A stretch of DNA of 64,000 nucleotides from Anaerobiospirillum thomasii (GCF_900445255.1 NZ_UAPU01000007.1:450001-514000); one strand, 5' to 3'; positions 28,086 to 36,324 are shown, numbered from the stretch's first letter. Translations and numbers: made by a program. The notes: generated by a model from the sequence alone, not told the origin.

Positions 28086-29219
28086 ATGATTAAGAAAATT
28101 GTCGTGGCCGTTTCAGCCTTAACTCTTTCAGCTGCCTCTTTTGCAGCCACTCTGCCAGATACTCCTGTACCATTTAAATCAGGCGCAGGTGCCATGATAG
28201 ACAATGTTATCTATATTGGTCTTGGTACTGCAGGCAACAGCTGGTACAAAATTGATTTAACAAGTGACAAGCCTGTATGGCAGAGTATAGCCCTCTTTCC
28301 AGGTCAGCCACGCGATCAGGCACAGGCTGTAGCCCTTGACGGTAAGCTTTATGTCTTTGGCGGTGTAGGCAAGGAAAGCGCCGTGGCCACACGTATTAGC
28401 GTGTCTAATGAAGTGTACTGCTATGATCCTAAAAATGACAGCTGGCAGCTGCTGCCAACAAGATCACCTGTAGGCCTTACAGGTCATGCCGCCATTGCCC
28501 TTGATAAGGACAATGCCGTTATTGTAGGCTCTGTCAACAAAGAGATCTTTGACGGTCTGTTCTATGATCTTGAAAAGGCTCAGGGCGATGAGAAGGCTCT
28601 ATCTCAGATCAATGCCGACTATATAGGCAAAGAGGTTAAAGATTATTTCTTTAATGAATATGTGCTCTCCTATGATGCTAAAAACAATCTGTGGCACAAG
28701 ATAGGCACAATGCCAATAGGCGGTACAGCAGGCTCTGCCATTGCCAAAAAAGATAATGTTATAACTGTAGTCAACGGCGAGAGAAAGCCTGGACTGCGCA
28801 CTGCCAAGGCATTGCAGTTTAGCGTTGATAAGAATGTTGCCACATTCAGTGCTCTTGATGATATGTGCCCTGCCAATGGTGAGAGTGTACAAGACGGTGT
28901 GGCCGGCGCTTTTGCAGGTTACTCAGGCTATGCTCTGTTAGTTGCAGGCGGTGCCAACTTCCCAGGTTCAACCAGGGCCTATGAGCAGGGTCATAACTTT
29001 GCCCATGAGGGTTTGACCAAGACCTGGCGCGATGAAATCTATATGCTCTTAGATGGCAAATGGGTCTGTGCCGGCAAACTGCCACAGCCTCTTGGCTATG
29101 GTGTGAGCATAGAGTACAAAGGCGGCGTGCTTTTAGTTGGCGGCGAGACCACAGGCGGTCAGGCTACAAGTGCTGTACAGTATATCTACTACAAAGATGG
29201 CAAAGTCAATATTGACTAA
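28086..29219 (+). CDS. nanM: N-acetylneuraminate epimerase (mutarotase)
   Basis: Periplasmic Kelch-propeller enzyme that converts alpha- to beta-Neu5Ac after sialidase release. Signal peptide ends SAASFA-A. The mature start LPDTPVPFKSGAGAMIDNVIYIGLG closely follows E. coli NanM, as do WQSIALFPGQPRDQAQAVAL and LYVFGGVGK. Several Kelch-type GG doublets recur through the 377 residues. It is followed by its own terminator, so it is probably a single-gene transcript. Confidence 0.95.
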   Translation: MIKKIVVAVSALTLSAASFAATLPDTPVPFKSGAGAMIDNVIYIGLGTAGNSWYKIDLTSDKPVWQSIALFPGQPRDQAQAVALDGKLYVFGGVGKESAVATRISVSNEVYCYDPKNDSWQLLPTRSPVGLTGHAAIALDKDNAVIVGSVNKEIFDGLFYDLEKAQGDEKALSQINADYIGKEVKDYFFNEYVLSYDAKNNLWHKIGTMPIGGTAGSAIAKKDNVITVVNGERKPGLRTAKALQFSVDKNVATFSALDDMCPANGESVQDGVAGAFAGYSGYALLVAGGANFPGSTRAYEQGHNFAHEGLTKTWRDEIYMLLDGKWVCAGKLPQPLGYGVSIEYKGGVLLVGGETTGGQATSAVQYIYYKDGKVNID

Positions 29220-29289
29220 AGATATCTGCATTGTGCACAAAGTTTTTTAAGCTTGTTTAATGCTTTAAAAGATTAATGTTCTATATGTT

Positions 29290-29320
29290 AAAAAGTCCCT
29301 GAAATAATGGGACTTTTTTT
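29290..29320 (+). terminator. Intrinsic terminator after nanM
   Basis: AAAAAGTCCC (29290-29299) pairs with GGGACTTTTT (29309-29318), with a T-run to 29320. Confidence 0.9.
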
Positions 29321-29421
29321 ATCCTGTTACTTTTGTTTTATAAAAGTTTACTCCACCAACAAATTACTGTTAAAAAATTTACTGATCTGCCATTTTACGC
29401 GTTCTTTCAAGGCTTTTAGAC

Positions 29422-29439
29422 AATTATAGCTCTATAATT
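29422..29439. promoter_or_regulatory. 18-bp palindrome upstream of nanE
   Basis: AATTATAG-CT-CTATAATT is a perfect inverted repeat. Its first ten bases recur at 27909-27918 between the regulator and nanM. It could be an operator for the nan regulator. It also contains an exact TATAAT (29433-29438). Confidence 0.4.
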
Positions 29440-29500
29440 ATCTATGTTACTTACTAACATTTTGTTATTTATAATTAGATATTTTGCGATAAATTTTCAA

Positions 29501-29546
29501 AAAGTGGGATTAAGTCACATTTTGACTTGAATATTTTTTTTATAAT
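29501..29546 (+). promoter_or_regulatory. Putative CRP-dependent promoter of nanE
   Basis: TATAAT at 29541-29546 lies 30 bases before the nanE ATG. A CRP-like site occupies 29501-29522: its right half TCACATTT is perfect and its left half is poor (14 of 22 against the consensus). If transcription starts near 29553, the site centre is about -41.5, the class II spacing. Confidence 0.4.
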
Positions 29547-29575
29547 TTAGCCATATCAAGAACGAGGATTTCACT

Positions 29576-30247
29576 ATGTTATTTGAACAGTTTAAAAACA
29601 AATTGATCATATCCTGCCAGGCTCTGCCAGATGAGCCTCTGCACAGCCCATTTATCATGGGCCGTATGGCTCTTGCAGCCAAGCAGGTCGGAGCAGTGGC
29701 CATACGCTGTCAGTCAGTTGATGACATTGTTGAGATTAAGAAGGTAACAGGTCTGCCTGTCATCGGCCTTATCAAGAAAAATTACGATGACAGTGAAATC
29801 TATATCACCCCTACCAAGGATGAGGTTCAGGCTCTTTTAGATATAGGCTGCGAGATTATTGCGCTTGATGCCACATTACGTACCCGTCCACGCGGTGAAA
29901 AACTTGAAGATTTAGTAGCTATGATCAGAGCAGGTGGCGCTCTGTCACTTGCTGACATCTCAAATGATGCTGAAGGTATCAATGCCCAGGAAATTGGTTT
30001 TGATGCAGTATCCACCACAATGTCAGGCTACACCCCATATACACCAAAGCTCAAAGGTCCTGATTTTGGCCTTGTTGCCCGTATGGCTGACAGACTTTCA
30101 ATTCCTGTATTTGCCGAAGGTCGCATCAACACCCCTGCAGATTTAAAAATTGCCTATGAAGTTGGCGCCTATGGCGTAATCGTAGGCTCTGCTATTACCC
30201 GCCCTCAGGTAATTGCAAAGAACTTCATTGAGGCACTTCCAGAGTAA
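29576..30247 (+). CDS. nanE: N-acetylmannosamine-6-phosphate 2-epimerase
   Basis: Converts ManNAc-6-P to GlcNAc-6-P, feeding amino-sugar catabolism. TIM-barrel protein of 223 residues. Diagnostic runs are ALPDEPLHSPFIMGRMALAA near the start, LPVIGLIKKNY, IIALDATLRTRPRG and VFAEGRINTPADL. The start is preceded by GAGGA. nanA follows 22 bases later; the two are clearly one operon. Confidence 0.96.
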   Translation: MLFEQFKNKLIISCQALPDEPLHSPFIMGRMALAAKQVGAVAIRCQSVDDIVEIKKVTGLPVIGLIKKNYDDSEIYITPTKDEVQALLDIGCEIIALDATLRTRPRGEKLEDLVAMIRAGGALSLADISNDAEGINAQEIGFDAVSTTMSGYTPYTPKLKGPDFGLVARMADRLSIPVFAEGRINTPADLKIAYEVGAYGVIVGSAITRPQVIAKNFIEALPE

Positions 30248-30269
30248 TTTTTTATAGGAGAATGTAAAA

Positions 30270-31151
30270 ATGGCATATCCAAAACTTCAAGGCATTTATT
30301 CAGCCCTTTTAACCTCTTTCAACCATGACGGCACCATCAATGAGAAAGGTGTACGTGAGTTAGTTCGTTACAACATCGATGTCAACAAGGTTGACGGTCT
30401 GTATGTTGGCGGTTCTACCGGTGAGAACTTCATGTTAGGCACTCAGGAGAAAGAGGAAATCTTCAAGATTGTTAAGGATGAGGCTAAGGATCAGATCAAA
30501 CTGATTGCCCAGGTTGGCTCACTTAACATCAAAGAGTCAGTTCATCTTGCCAAATTTGCAACAGATCTTGGCTATGACTCACTCTCAGCTGTAACTCCTT
30601 TCTACTACAAATTCTCCTTTGCCGAGGTTAAGGATTACTACAACACCATTATTGAGAATGTTGACAATCAGATGATAGTATACTTCATCCCATTCTTAAC
30701 CGGTGTTAATATATCAATTGAGCAGTTTGGCGAGCTCTTTGCCAACGAGAAGATCACAGGCTGCAAGTTTACAGCAGGCGACTTCTATCTGCTTGAGAGA
30801 TTCCGCAAGGCCTTCCCAGACAAAGCTTTATTTGCAGGCTTTGATGAGATGATGCTGCCAGCTACAGTTTTAGGTGTTGACGGTGCCATCGGCTCAACCT
30901 TCAACGTAAACGGCGTACGTGCCCGTCAGATCTTCGACTTTGCCCGTGAAGGCAAGATCAAAGAGGCCTTAGATGTTCAGCACGTAACCAATGATTTCAT
31001 CACCGACGTATTAAAGAACGGTCTGTATGGCACCTTAAAGATCTGCCTGCAGGAAGCTGGTGTTGATGCAGGCTACTGCAGAAAGCCTATGGGCGATTAC
31101 AGCGATGAGATGATTGAGAACGCCAAGAAGATCTATCACAAATACTTCTAA
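30270..31151 (+). CDS. nanA: N-acetylneuraminate lyase
   Basis: Class I aldolase cleaving Neu5Ac to ManNAc and pyruvate. 293 residues. The substrate-binding GGSTGENF is near residue 47. The Schiff-base lysine is K166 (TGCKFTAGD). The usual YNIP motif reads YFIPFLTGV, keeping the catalytic tyrosine. Length and motif spacing match NanA rather than DapA. A strong hairpin follows the gene before the transporter. Confidence 0.96.
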   Translation: MAYPKLQGIYSALLTSFNHDGTINEKGVRELVRYNIDVNKVDGLYVGGSTGENFMLGTQEKEEIFKIVKDEAKDQIKLIAQVGSLNIKESVHLAKFATDLGYDSLSAVTPFYYKFSFAEVKDYYNTIIENVDNQMIVYFIPFLTGVNISIEQFGELFANEKITGCKFTAGDFYLLERFRKAFPDKALFAGFDEMMLPATVLGVDGAIGSTFNVNGVRARQIFDFAREGKIKEALDVQHVTNDFITDVLKNGLYGTLKICLQEAGVDAGYCRKPMGDYSDEMIENAKKIYHKYF

Positions 31152-31167
31152 TTATAAAAAATACCTT

Positions 31168-31199
31168 TGGAGCCCCTGATGCTGTGGGGCTCCAGTTTT
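31168..31199 (+). terminator. Intrinsic terminator/attenuator between nanA and the transporter
   Basis: TGGAGCCCC (31168-31176) pairs with GGGGCTCCA (31186-31194), then GTTTTT. Only 24 bases remain before the next ATG, so the transporter must rely on read-through. Confidence 0.85.
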
Positions 31200-31223
31200 T
31201 AAGCTTATGTTGTAGGAGTCATC

Positions 31224-32753
31224 ATGTTTGATAATTTACATGGATTTACCTGGATCGACACTGTAATTTTAATTATCTATATGATTGCAGTGCTGCTTGC
31301 AGGTTTTTATTTCTCCAAAAAGGAGATGAAAGGCAAAGAGTTCTTTAAAGGAGACGGCTCTGTGCCATGGTGGGTAACCTCTGTATCTATTTTCGCTACC
31401 CTCTTATCCCCTATTTCATTCCTGGCATTAGCCGGTAACTCCTACGGTGGTACCTGGCTTTTATGGTTTGCCCAGTTAGGTATGATCATTGCCATTCCAC
31501 TGACTATCAAATTCTTCCTGCCAGTTTATGCAAACTTAGGTATTGATACAGCCTACCACTATCTTGAGATACGTTATGGTTCAAGAGCTCTGCGTGTGCT
31601 CGGCGCCATTATGTTCGTTATCTTCCAGATGGGCCGTATGTCAATCGTTATGTACCTGCCATGTCTGGCTCTTGCCAAGCTTGCAGGCATTGACGTAAAT
31701 ATCCTTATCATCGGTATGGGTGCCATCGCTATTGTGTACTCATATACAGGTGGTCTCAAGGCTGTGCTGTGGACTGACTTCATTCAGGGTGTTATCTTAA
31801 TCGGCGGTATCGGTCTGACCCTTGTCTATCTGATCTGGCGTCTTGACAACGGTCTTGGCGATATTACCTACTCTCTGACCGAAGGCGGCCGCTTCCTGGC
31901 CAACGGCGAGGACTGGATCAACTGGTCAAATCTGCTTGGCACTTCAATCCTGCTGACCATTGTTGGCGGTGGTCTGTCAACCTTCTGCTCCTATGTATCA
32001 TCACAGGACGTGGTACAGCGCTTCACCACCACAACTGACGTTAAGCAGTTAAACAAGATGACTATTGGTAACGGTGTTCTGTCAATTGTCTGTGCATCTA
32101 TCTTCTACCTCGTTGGTACTGCACTGTTCATCTTCTACGAACAAAACCCTGAGCTTATCACCGACACTTTCAAGGGTTCACAGGATCAGGTATTTGCCTA
32201 CTTCATCACCTATGAGCTGCCAGTTGGTGTAACAGGTATTATCTTAGCTGCTCTGTATGCCGCTTCACAGTCAACCCTGTCAACCGGTATCAACTCAGTA
32301 GCCACTTCATGGGTACTTGATATTCAGTCACAGATTACTCCTAACATGACCTCAGAGCGTCAGACCAAGATTGCTCAGTACGTATCATTAGGTGTAGGTG
32401 TGTTTGCTATCTTAGTTGCCATGTACTTAGCTACAGCATCAATCAGATCAGCCTATGAGCTCTTCAACTCATTCTTAGGTCTGGCCTTAGGTGCTCTTGC
32501 TGGTATCTTCGTAATGGGTGCCTTCACCAGAAAGACCTCAGCCTTAGGTGCTCTGTGTGGCTTTGCTGTGTCAATCCTGGTAGTGCTCTACTGCAAGTAC
32601 TATGTACCATCAATCAACTTCTGGTCATATGCTGTAATCGCCATTATCATCACTACTGTAGTAGGTGTGATAGTGTCAAAGATTCAGGCAGCTGTGACAC
32701 AAAAAGAATATATTGCTCCTGAAGGCTCAACCTTCATGACTGCAAAAAAATAG
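31224..32753 (+). CDS. Sodium:solute symporter, likely sialic acid transporter
   Basis: SSS-family (LeuT-fold) Na+-coupled transporter of 509 residues with about 13 hydrophobic segments. SSS-type sodium sialic-acid transporters are known in several bacteria, and the location between nanA and a nan-type kinase supports Neu5Ac as substrate. Family features include the N-terminal VLLAGFYFSKKEMKGKEFFKGDG, SYTGGLKAVLWTDFIQG and SQSTLSTGINSVAT. The substrate is inferred from context; glucose-type SSS members are similar in outline. Confidence 0.88.
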   Translation: MFDNLHGFTWIDTVILIIYMIAVLLAGFYFSKKEMKGKEFFKGDGSVPWWVTSVSIFATLLSPISFLALAGNSYGGTWLLWFAQLGMIIAIPLTIKFFLPVYANLGIDTAYHYLEIRYGSRALRVLGAIMFVIFQMGRMSIVMYLPCLALAKLAGIDVNILIIGMGAIAIVYSYTGGLKAVLWTDFIQGVILIGGIGLTLVYLIWRLDNGLGDITYSLTEGGRFLANGEDWINWSNLLGTSILLTIVGGGLSTFCSYVSSQDVVQRFTTTTDVKQLNKMTIGNGVLSIVCASIFYLVGTALFIFYEQNPELITDTFKGSQDQVFAYFITYELPVGVTGIILAALYAASQSTLSTGINSVATSWVLDIQSQITPNMTSERQTKIAQYVSLGVGVFAILVAMYLATASIRSAYELFNSFLGLALGALAGIFVMGAFTRKTSALGALCGFAVSILVVLYCKYYVPSINFWSYAVIAIIITTVVGVIVSKIQAAVTQKEYIAPEGSTFMTAKK

Positions 32754-32770
32754 TGTAAACCTCTAAGTAT

Positions 32771-32794
32771 AAAGGCGAAGATATCTTCGCCTTT
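32771..32794 (+). repeat. 24-bp perfect palindrome after the transporter
   Basis: AAAGGCGAAGAT followed directly by ATCTTCGCCTTT. It would form a strong RNA hairpin without a U-run and may act as a 3' stabiliser of the upstream message. Confidence 0.65.
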
Positions 32795-32797
32795 AAT

Positions 32798-32847
32798 TAA
32801 AAGCAGTGTTTTTAATATCTATGAAAGAATACTGCTTTTAGTTTTTT
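32798..32847 (+). terminator. Terminator-like hairpin before nanK
   Basis: TAAAAGCAGT (32798-32807) pairs with ACTGCTTTTA (32831-32840), loop 23 bases, followed by GTTTTTT. It lies 19 bases before the nanK ATG. Confidence 0.65.
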
Positions 32848-32865
32848 AAGCATAGAAGGTATGTC

Positions 32866-33768
32866 ATGTCAGATAAATTATGCATTCTTATTGATATTGG
32901 CGGCACAGCCATCAAATACGGCGTAAGCTCCTATGCAGGAGACTTCCTGACAAAAGATCAAATGCCAACACAGGCTAAAGAGCACGGCGGTCCTGGCATA
33001 GTCAAAAAAGTAAAAGATATAGTCACAAATTATCTTGCCACCTATGCAGATAAAATTGATGCTGTTGCCATATCCACAGCAGGCATGGTCGATCCTGACA
33101 GCTGCAAAATAGTCTACTCCCTGCCAGATGCCATACCTGATTACACAGGCGTAAATTACAAAGAGATTATCTACGATAATTTCAAACTGCCATGCTTTGT
33201 TGAAAATGATGTAAACTGCGCTGCCATGGGTGAGAAATGGCTAGGTGCCGGCCGCGGCTGTCACTCTATCTTTGCTATGACCATAGGCACCTCAATTGGC
33301 GGTGCTATGATCTGCAATGACAGACTTATATCAGGCGCTTCAAATTCAGCAGGTGAAATTGCCTATATGCGAACCCCAAAGGGCATACTGCACGATACAG
33401 CCTCCACCACCTATCTTGTCAAAACCTATGCTGCCATGAAAGGTCTTGATGTTAAAGATGTCAACGGCATCATTATTTTTGATAATGCCCAAAAAGGTGA
33501 GATTCAGGCTGTTGAGGCTATTGATATGCTCATTGACAATCTTACAGATGGTATTGCCAATGTGGTAACAGTGCAGAATCCCCAGGCCGTTATTTTAGGC
33601 GGTGGCATCATGGCCCGTAAAGAGTATCTAAAAGAGCGCATTGAAAATTCACTTGCCACCAAGCTACGAGAAATTGTCTTTAAGGCTACCAGAATTGAAT
33701 TTGCCTCACTGCAGAATGATGCAGGCATGCTAGGTGCCCTGTACAATCTTAAACAGAGAATGCAATAA
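32866..33768 (+). CDS. nanK: ROK-family sugar kinase, likely N-acetylmannosamine kinase
   Basis: 300-residue ROK kinase expected to phosphorylate ManNAc to ManNAc-6-P. The N-terminal phosphate motif is IDIGGTAIKYG, the catalytic region is ENDVNCAAMGE, followed by TIGTSIGGA, and the adenosine motif VILGGGIM lies near the C-terminus. The zinc motif of many ROK proteins (CxCGxxGCxE) is absent: the corresponding region after SAGEIAYM reads RTPKGILHDTAST. This is unlike E. coli NanK, so the symbol rests on context. The ATG at 32866 follows GAAGG by 6 bases; an out-of-frame ATG lies 5 bases upstream. Confidence 0.82.
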   Translation: MSDKLCILIDIGGTAIKYGVSSYAGDFLTKDQMPTQAKEHGGPGIVKKVKDIVTNYLATYADKIDAVAISTAGMVDPDSCKIVYSLPDAIPDYTGVNYKEIIYDNFKLPCFVENDVNCAAMGEKWLGAGRGCHSIFAMTIGTSIGGAMICNDRLISGASNSAGEIAYMRTPKGILHDTASTTYLVKTYAAMKGLDVKDVNGIIIFDNAQKGEIQAVEAIDMLIDNLTDGIANVVTVQNPQAVILGGGIMARKEYLKERIENSLATKLREIVFKATRIEFASLQNDAGMLGALYNLKQRMQ

Positions 33769-33781
33769 ATCAACTCTTACT

Positions 33782-33806
33782 AAAGCCTGCAGCTGCAGGC
33801 TTTTTT
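33782..33806 (+). terminator. Intrinsic terminator after nanK
   Basis: 22-bp perfect palindrome AAAGCCTGCAG/CTGCAGGCTTT (33782-33803) running into a T-run. It is intact, so any insertion carrying the next gene begins after it. Confidence 0.9.
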
Positions 33807-33811
33807 CTGTC

Positions 33812-34948
33812 CTAAAGCGCGCACAGCCTCTTTTTGGAGGCGCTGTCATCATCCCATCTTTTAATCACACGGCATTCATTGATCTCCTGCACCACTGCAT
33901 CTATCTTGGTTTCAAGATCATCAAAACTTGCCGAGTGCAGAGAATTGAGCCTTACGCGTATCATTTTTGAAAAAAAAGTATCAAACAGATTTATATAAAA
34001 ACTGTCCGCTGGATTGAATTCAAGCGTCACCTTTAATGCTTTTGCTTTTATAAAGTCGCTGCACTCCTTTGAGGTGTGAAATTTATGTCTGTCTAATATA
34101 AGTTTTATGCTTGATTGCGCATAGGTTGAGGCAATAAGCTCTATAAAGTCCTTCACATCATCCATGGTGTGGGAAAAGCGCTTTAACAGCGTAATATGAC
34201 CGTTTAAAAGATTAACTCCTGCCATAAAAGACAAAATACGATTGGAAATATATGGCCTGTACTCACTGCCACTGTGATTGTAGCCATAATTGCTCTGCAC
34301 CATTGACAGATGTGAACTGTCATCATAGCCCATAACAACAAAACACTGCTTTTTAACAAGATCCTCTTTAACTGTCACCAGAAACTCAAGCTTTTTGTAA
34401 AGTATGGGAACAACCCCTGCCTGCATCTTGCTTTCATAGGTATTATGCTGCATATGCAGCTTAAGCTCGGTGCGATTTAACAGATTCTCCACATCTCTTG
34501 CACTGATATGCACAAGGTGCCCAAACCCTACCTTACGGCAGTTATTACGTATGTACATAGCAAGATCGGATGCTGTCCATAAGGTCAGATCAGGTCCACC
34601 CTCGACATTGTATGGTACCTGACAGGCAATCTGCCTGACATAGCTCTTTTCCTCCTCTGAAAAAAGCCCTGGTCTGCCTGAACGCTCTTTATCCTGTATG
34701 GCAGCTTTCACTCCGCCTGATGATAGTTTATGCAGTATTCTGTAAATCAGAGTTTTACTGCTCTTATATTTGACGGCAACATCTTTTAAATCCATACCAT
34801 CTGCAAGATCAAGCAGCATTGCAGCTCTTCTTGCCTGACGTGAGCCTTGCATCTTAACTATGACAGAGCTCAAATACTCTCTGTCATTTTCATTAATCCC
34901 ATCCTGCAAAAGAGAGTCTTTAATATCAGTAATTTGTTTAGCTGCCAT
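33812..34948 (-). CDS. IS630-like transposase-related protein
   Basis: 378 residues. The N-terminal third contains two HTH-like segments (MDLKDVAVKYKSSKTLIYRIL; SGRPGLFSEEEKSYVRQIA) as in IS630-family proteins. The catalytic half is recognisable but altered: the first Asp region reads GYDDSSHLSM, the second reads LILDRHKFHTSKEC where N is usual after D, and the third reads INLFDTFFSKM where IS630 normally has PIE. That leaves a DD-D set. No terminal inverted repeats were found around it. It could be an immobile or domesticated copy, or a divergent active one. The ATG at 34948 (MAAKQ) is preferred to a TTG at 35005, but no clear ribosome-binding site is seen. It lies between nanK and the nanYX pair. 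Confidence 0.72.
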   Translation of the reverse strand: MAAKQITDIKDSLLQDGINENDREYLSSVIVKMQGSRQARRAAMLLDLADGMDLKDVAVKYKSSKTLIYRILHKLSSGGVKAAIQDKERSGRPGLFSEEEKSYVRQIACQVPYNVEGGPDLTLWTASDLAMYIRNNCRKVGFGHLVHISARDVENLLNRTELKLHMQHNTYESKMQAGVVPILYKKLEFLVTVKEDLVKKQCFVVMGYDDSSHLSMVQSNYGYNHSGSEYRPYISNRILSFMAGVNLLNGHITLLKRFSHTMDDVKDFIELIASTYAQSSIKLILDRHKFHTSKECSDFIKAKALKVTLEFNPADSFYINLFDTFFSKMIRVRLNSLHSASFDDLETKIDAVVQEINECRVIKRWDDDSASKKRLCAL

Positions 34949-34960
34949 AAAAAAAAACCA

Positions 34961-35047
34961 AAATTTTGCGAAACTTTTTATTAGATTATTATATTTATAA
35001 ATCAACCACTTAACTAAAGATATTTATCAATTTTCGAAACTTTTTAG
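34961..35047. repeat. Two direct repeats upstream of the IS630-like gene
   Basis: AATTTTGCGAAACTTTTTA (ending 34980) and AATTTTCGAAACTTTTTA (ending 35047) recur about 67 bases apart, with TTTCGAAA-like symmetry. They may be binding sites for the adjacent HTH protein or remnants of an element end. Confidence 0.45.
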
Positions 35048-35063
35048 CCACAAATAACACCTG

Positions 35064-35139
35064 TTTGATACAGATCACATTTAAAGGCAAATTTAATGTG
35101 ATCTATATCGTAATTTAACGAGCCATGATTATCTATCAT
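35064..35139 (+). promoter_or_regulatory. CRP-regulated promoter of nanYX with two CRP-like sites
   Basis: Site 1 (35064-35079) is TTTGA-N6-TCACA, 9 of 10 core bases. Site 2 (35097-35112) is TGTGA-N6-TCGTA, 8 of 10. The good half-sites also form a perfect 10-bp inverted repeat AGATCACATT (35072-35081) / AATGTGATCT (35095-35104). A -10-like TATCAT lies at 35134-35139. With a start near 35146, site 2 centres at about -41.5 (class II) and site 1 at about -74.5, three helical turns away. Confidence 0.65.
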
Positions 35140-35172
35140 TACATTACAGTTAATTTTTAAAGGATAAATGAA

Positions 35173-36276
35173 ATGATTAAGTATGGTGTTGTTGGTGTCG
35201 GTTATTTTGGTGCCGATCTTGCAAGAATTTTAAAATCTTTTGATACAGCCACTATCAGCTGCGTCTATGATCCTGAAAATGGCAAGACCATTGCTAAAGA
35301 GCTTGGCTGTGATGCCTGCGCCTCTTTAGATGAGCTTGTCTCACGTGATGATGTAGACTGCGTTGTAGTAGCAACTCCAAACTATCTGCACAAAGAGCCT
35401 GTAATCAAGGCAGCTCAGCACAAAAAACATGTGTTCTGTGAAAAGCCAATTGCCCTTAAGTATGAGGACTGTGTTGAGATGGTTGAGGAGTGCAAGAAAA
35501 ACGGCGTGCGCTTCTTTGCAGGTCACATTATGAACTTCTTCAACGGTGTACATCAGGCCAAGGAATATATCAAAGAAGGCCGCATTGGTGATGTACTTTA
35601 CATCCACACAGCAAGAAACGGCTGGGAGGAAGTACAGGAGAGCATTTCCTGGAAGAAGATCAGAGAAAAATCAGGTGGTCACCTCTATCACCACATTCAC
35701 GAGCTTGACTGCGTACAGTTCTTAATGGATGCCATTCCAGATGAGGTTTCCATGGTTGGCGGCAATGTTGCCCACCAGGGTGAGAAATTTGGCGATGAGG
35801 ATGACATGCTGCTTATCCACATGCAGTTCCCTGGCAACCGCTTTGCTTTATGTGAGTGGGGTTCAGCCTTCCACTGGGGCGAGCACTACGTACTGATTCA
35901 GGGTACCAAGGGCGCCATCAAGATTGATATGTTCCACTGCGGCGGTACCTTACGTGTTGACGGTGTTGATACACACTTTAACGTACATGAGAGCCAGGAG
36001 GAAGATGACGATAGAACCAGAATCTATACAAGCACTGAAATGGATGGTGCCATTCAGTACGGCAAACCTGGCAAGAGAACACCACTGTGGCTATTCTCTG
36101 TTATGAACAAGGAAATGAAATATCTTAACGATATTATGCACGGTATGGAGCCAGATGCTGAGTTTGAAAAACTCCTGACCGGTGAGGCTGCCCGCAATGC
36201 CATTGCTACAGCTGATGCACTGACCAAGTCCTTAAAAGAAGATCGCAGAGTGAAACTTTGTGAAATTATTGGCTAG
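35173..36276 (+). CDS. nanY: Gfo/Idh/MocA oxidoreductase, NanY (YjhC/NanOx)-like
   Basis: NAD-dependent oxidoreductase of 367 residues. The Rossmann start is YGVVGVGYFGADLARIL, with the Gfo/Idh signature CEKPIALKYEDC near residue 96 and HHIHELDCVQF in the catalytic domain. NanY of E. coli (YjhC) and NanOx of Ruminococcus gnavus use this fold to convert 2,7-anhydro-Neu5Ac to Neu5Ac through an NAD-dependent cycle. The assignment rests on family, length and especially the next gene, a NanX-type transporter. Other Gfo/Idh substrates cannot be excluded from sequence alone. It has a CRP-like promoter and is separated from nanX by a hairpin. Confidence 0.78.
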   Translation: MIKYGVVGVGYFGADLARILKSFDTATISCVYDPENGKTIAKELGCDACASLDELVSRDDVDCVVVATPNYLHKEPVIKAAQHKKHVFCEKPIALKYEDCVEMVEECKKNGVRFFAGHIMNFFNGVHQAKEYIKEGRIGDVLYIHTARNGWEEVQESISWKKIREKSGGHLYHHIHELDCVQFLMDAIPDEVSMVGGNVAHQGEKFGDEDDMLLIHMQFPGNRFALCEWGSAFHWGEHYVLIQGTKGAIKIDMFHCGGTLRVDGVDTHFNVHESQEEDDDRTRIYTSTEMDGAIQYGKPGKRTPLWLFSVMNKEMKYLNDIMHGMEPDAEFEKLLTGEAARNAIATADALTKSLKEDRRVKLCEIIG

Positions 36277-36283
36277 ACTTAAT

Positions 36284-36310
36284 AAAACCTGATCGTTCAG
36301 ATCAGGTTTT
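36284..36310 (+). terminator. Hairpin between nanY and nanX
   Basis: AAAACCTGATC (36284-36294) pairs perfectly with GATCAGGTTTT (36300-36310), 11 bp, loop 5. It ends in TTTT but lies 15 bases before the nanX ATG, so it is probably a partial terminator or mRNA stabiliser. Confidence 0.7.
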
Positions 36311-36324
36311 AAAGGATAAATGAT

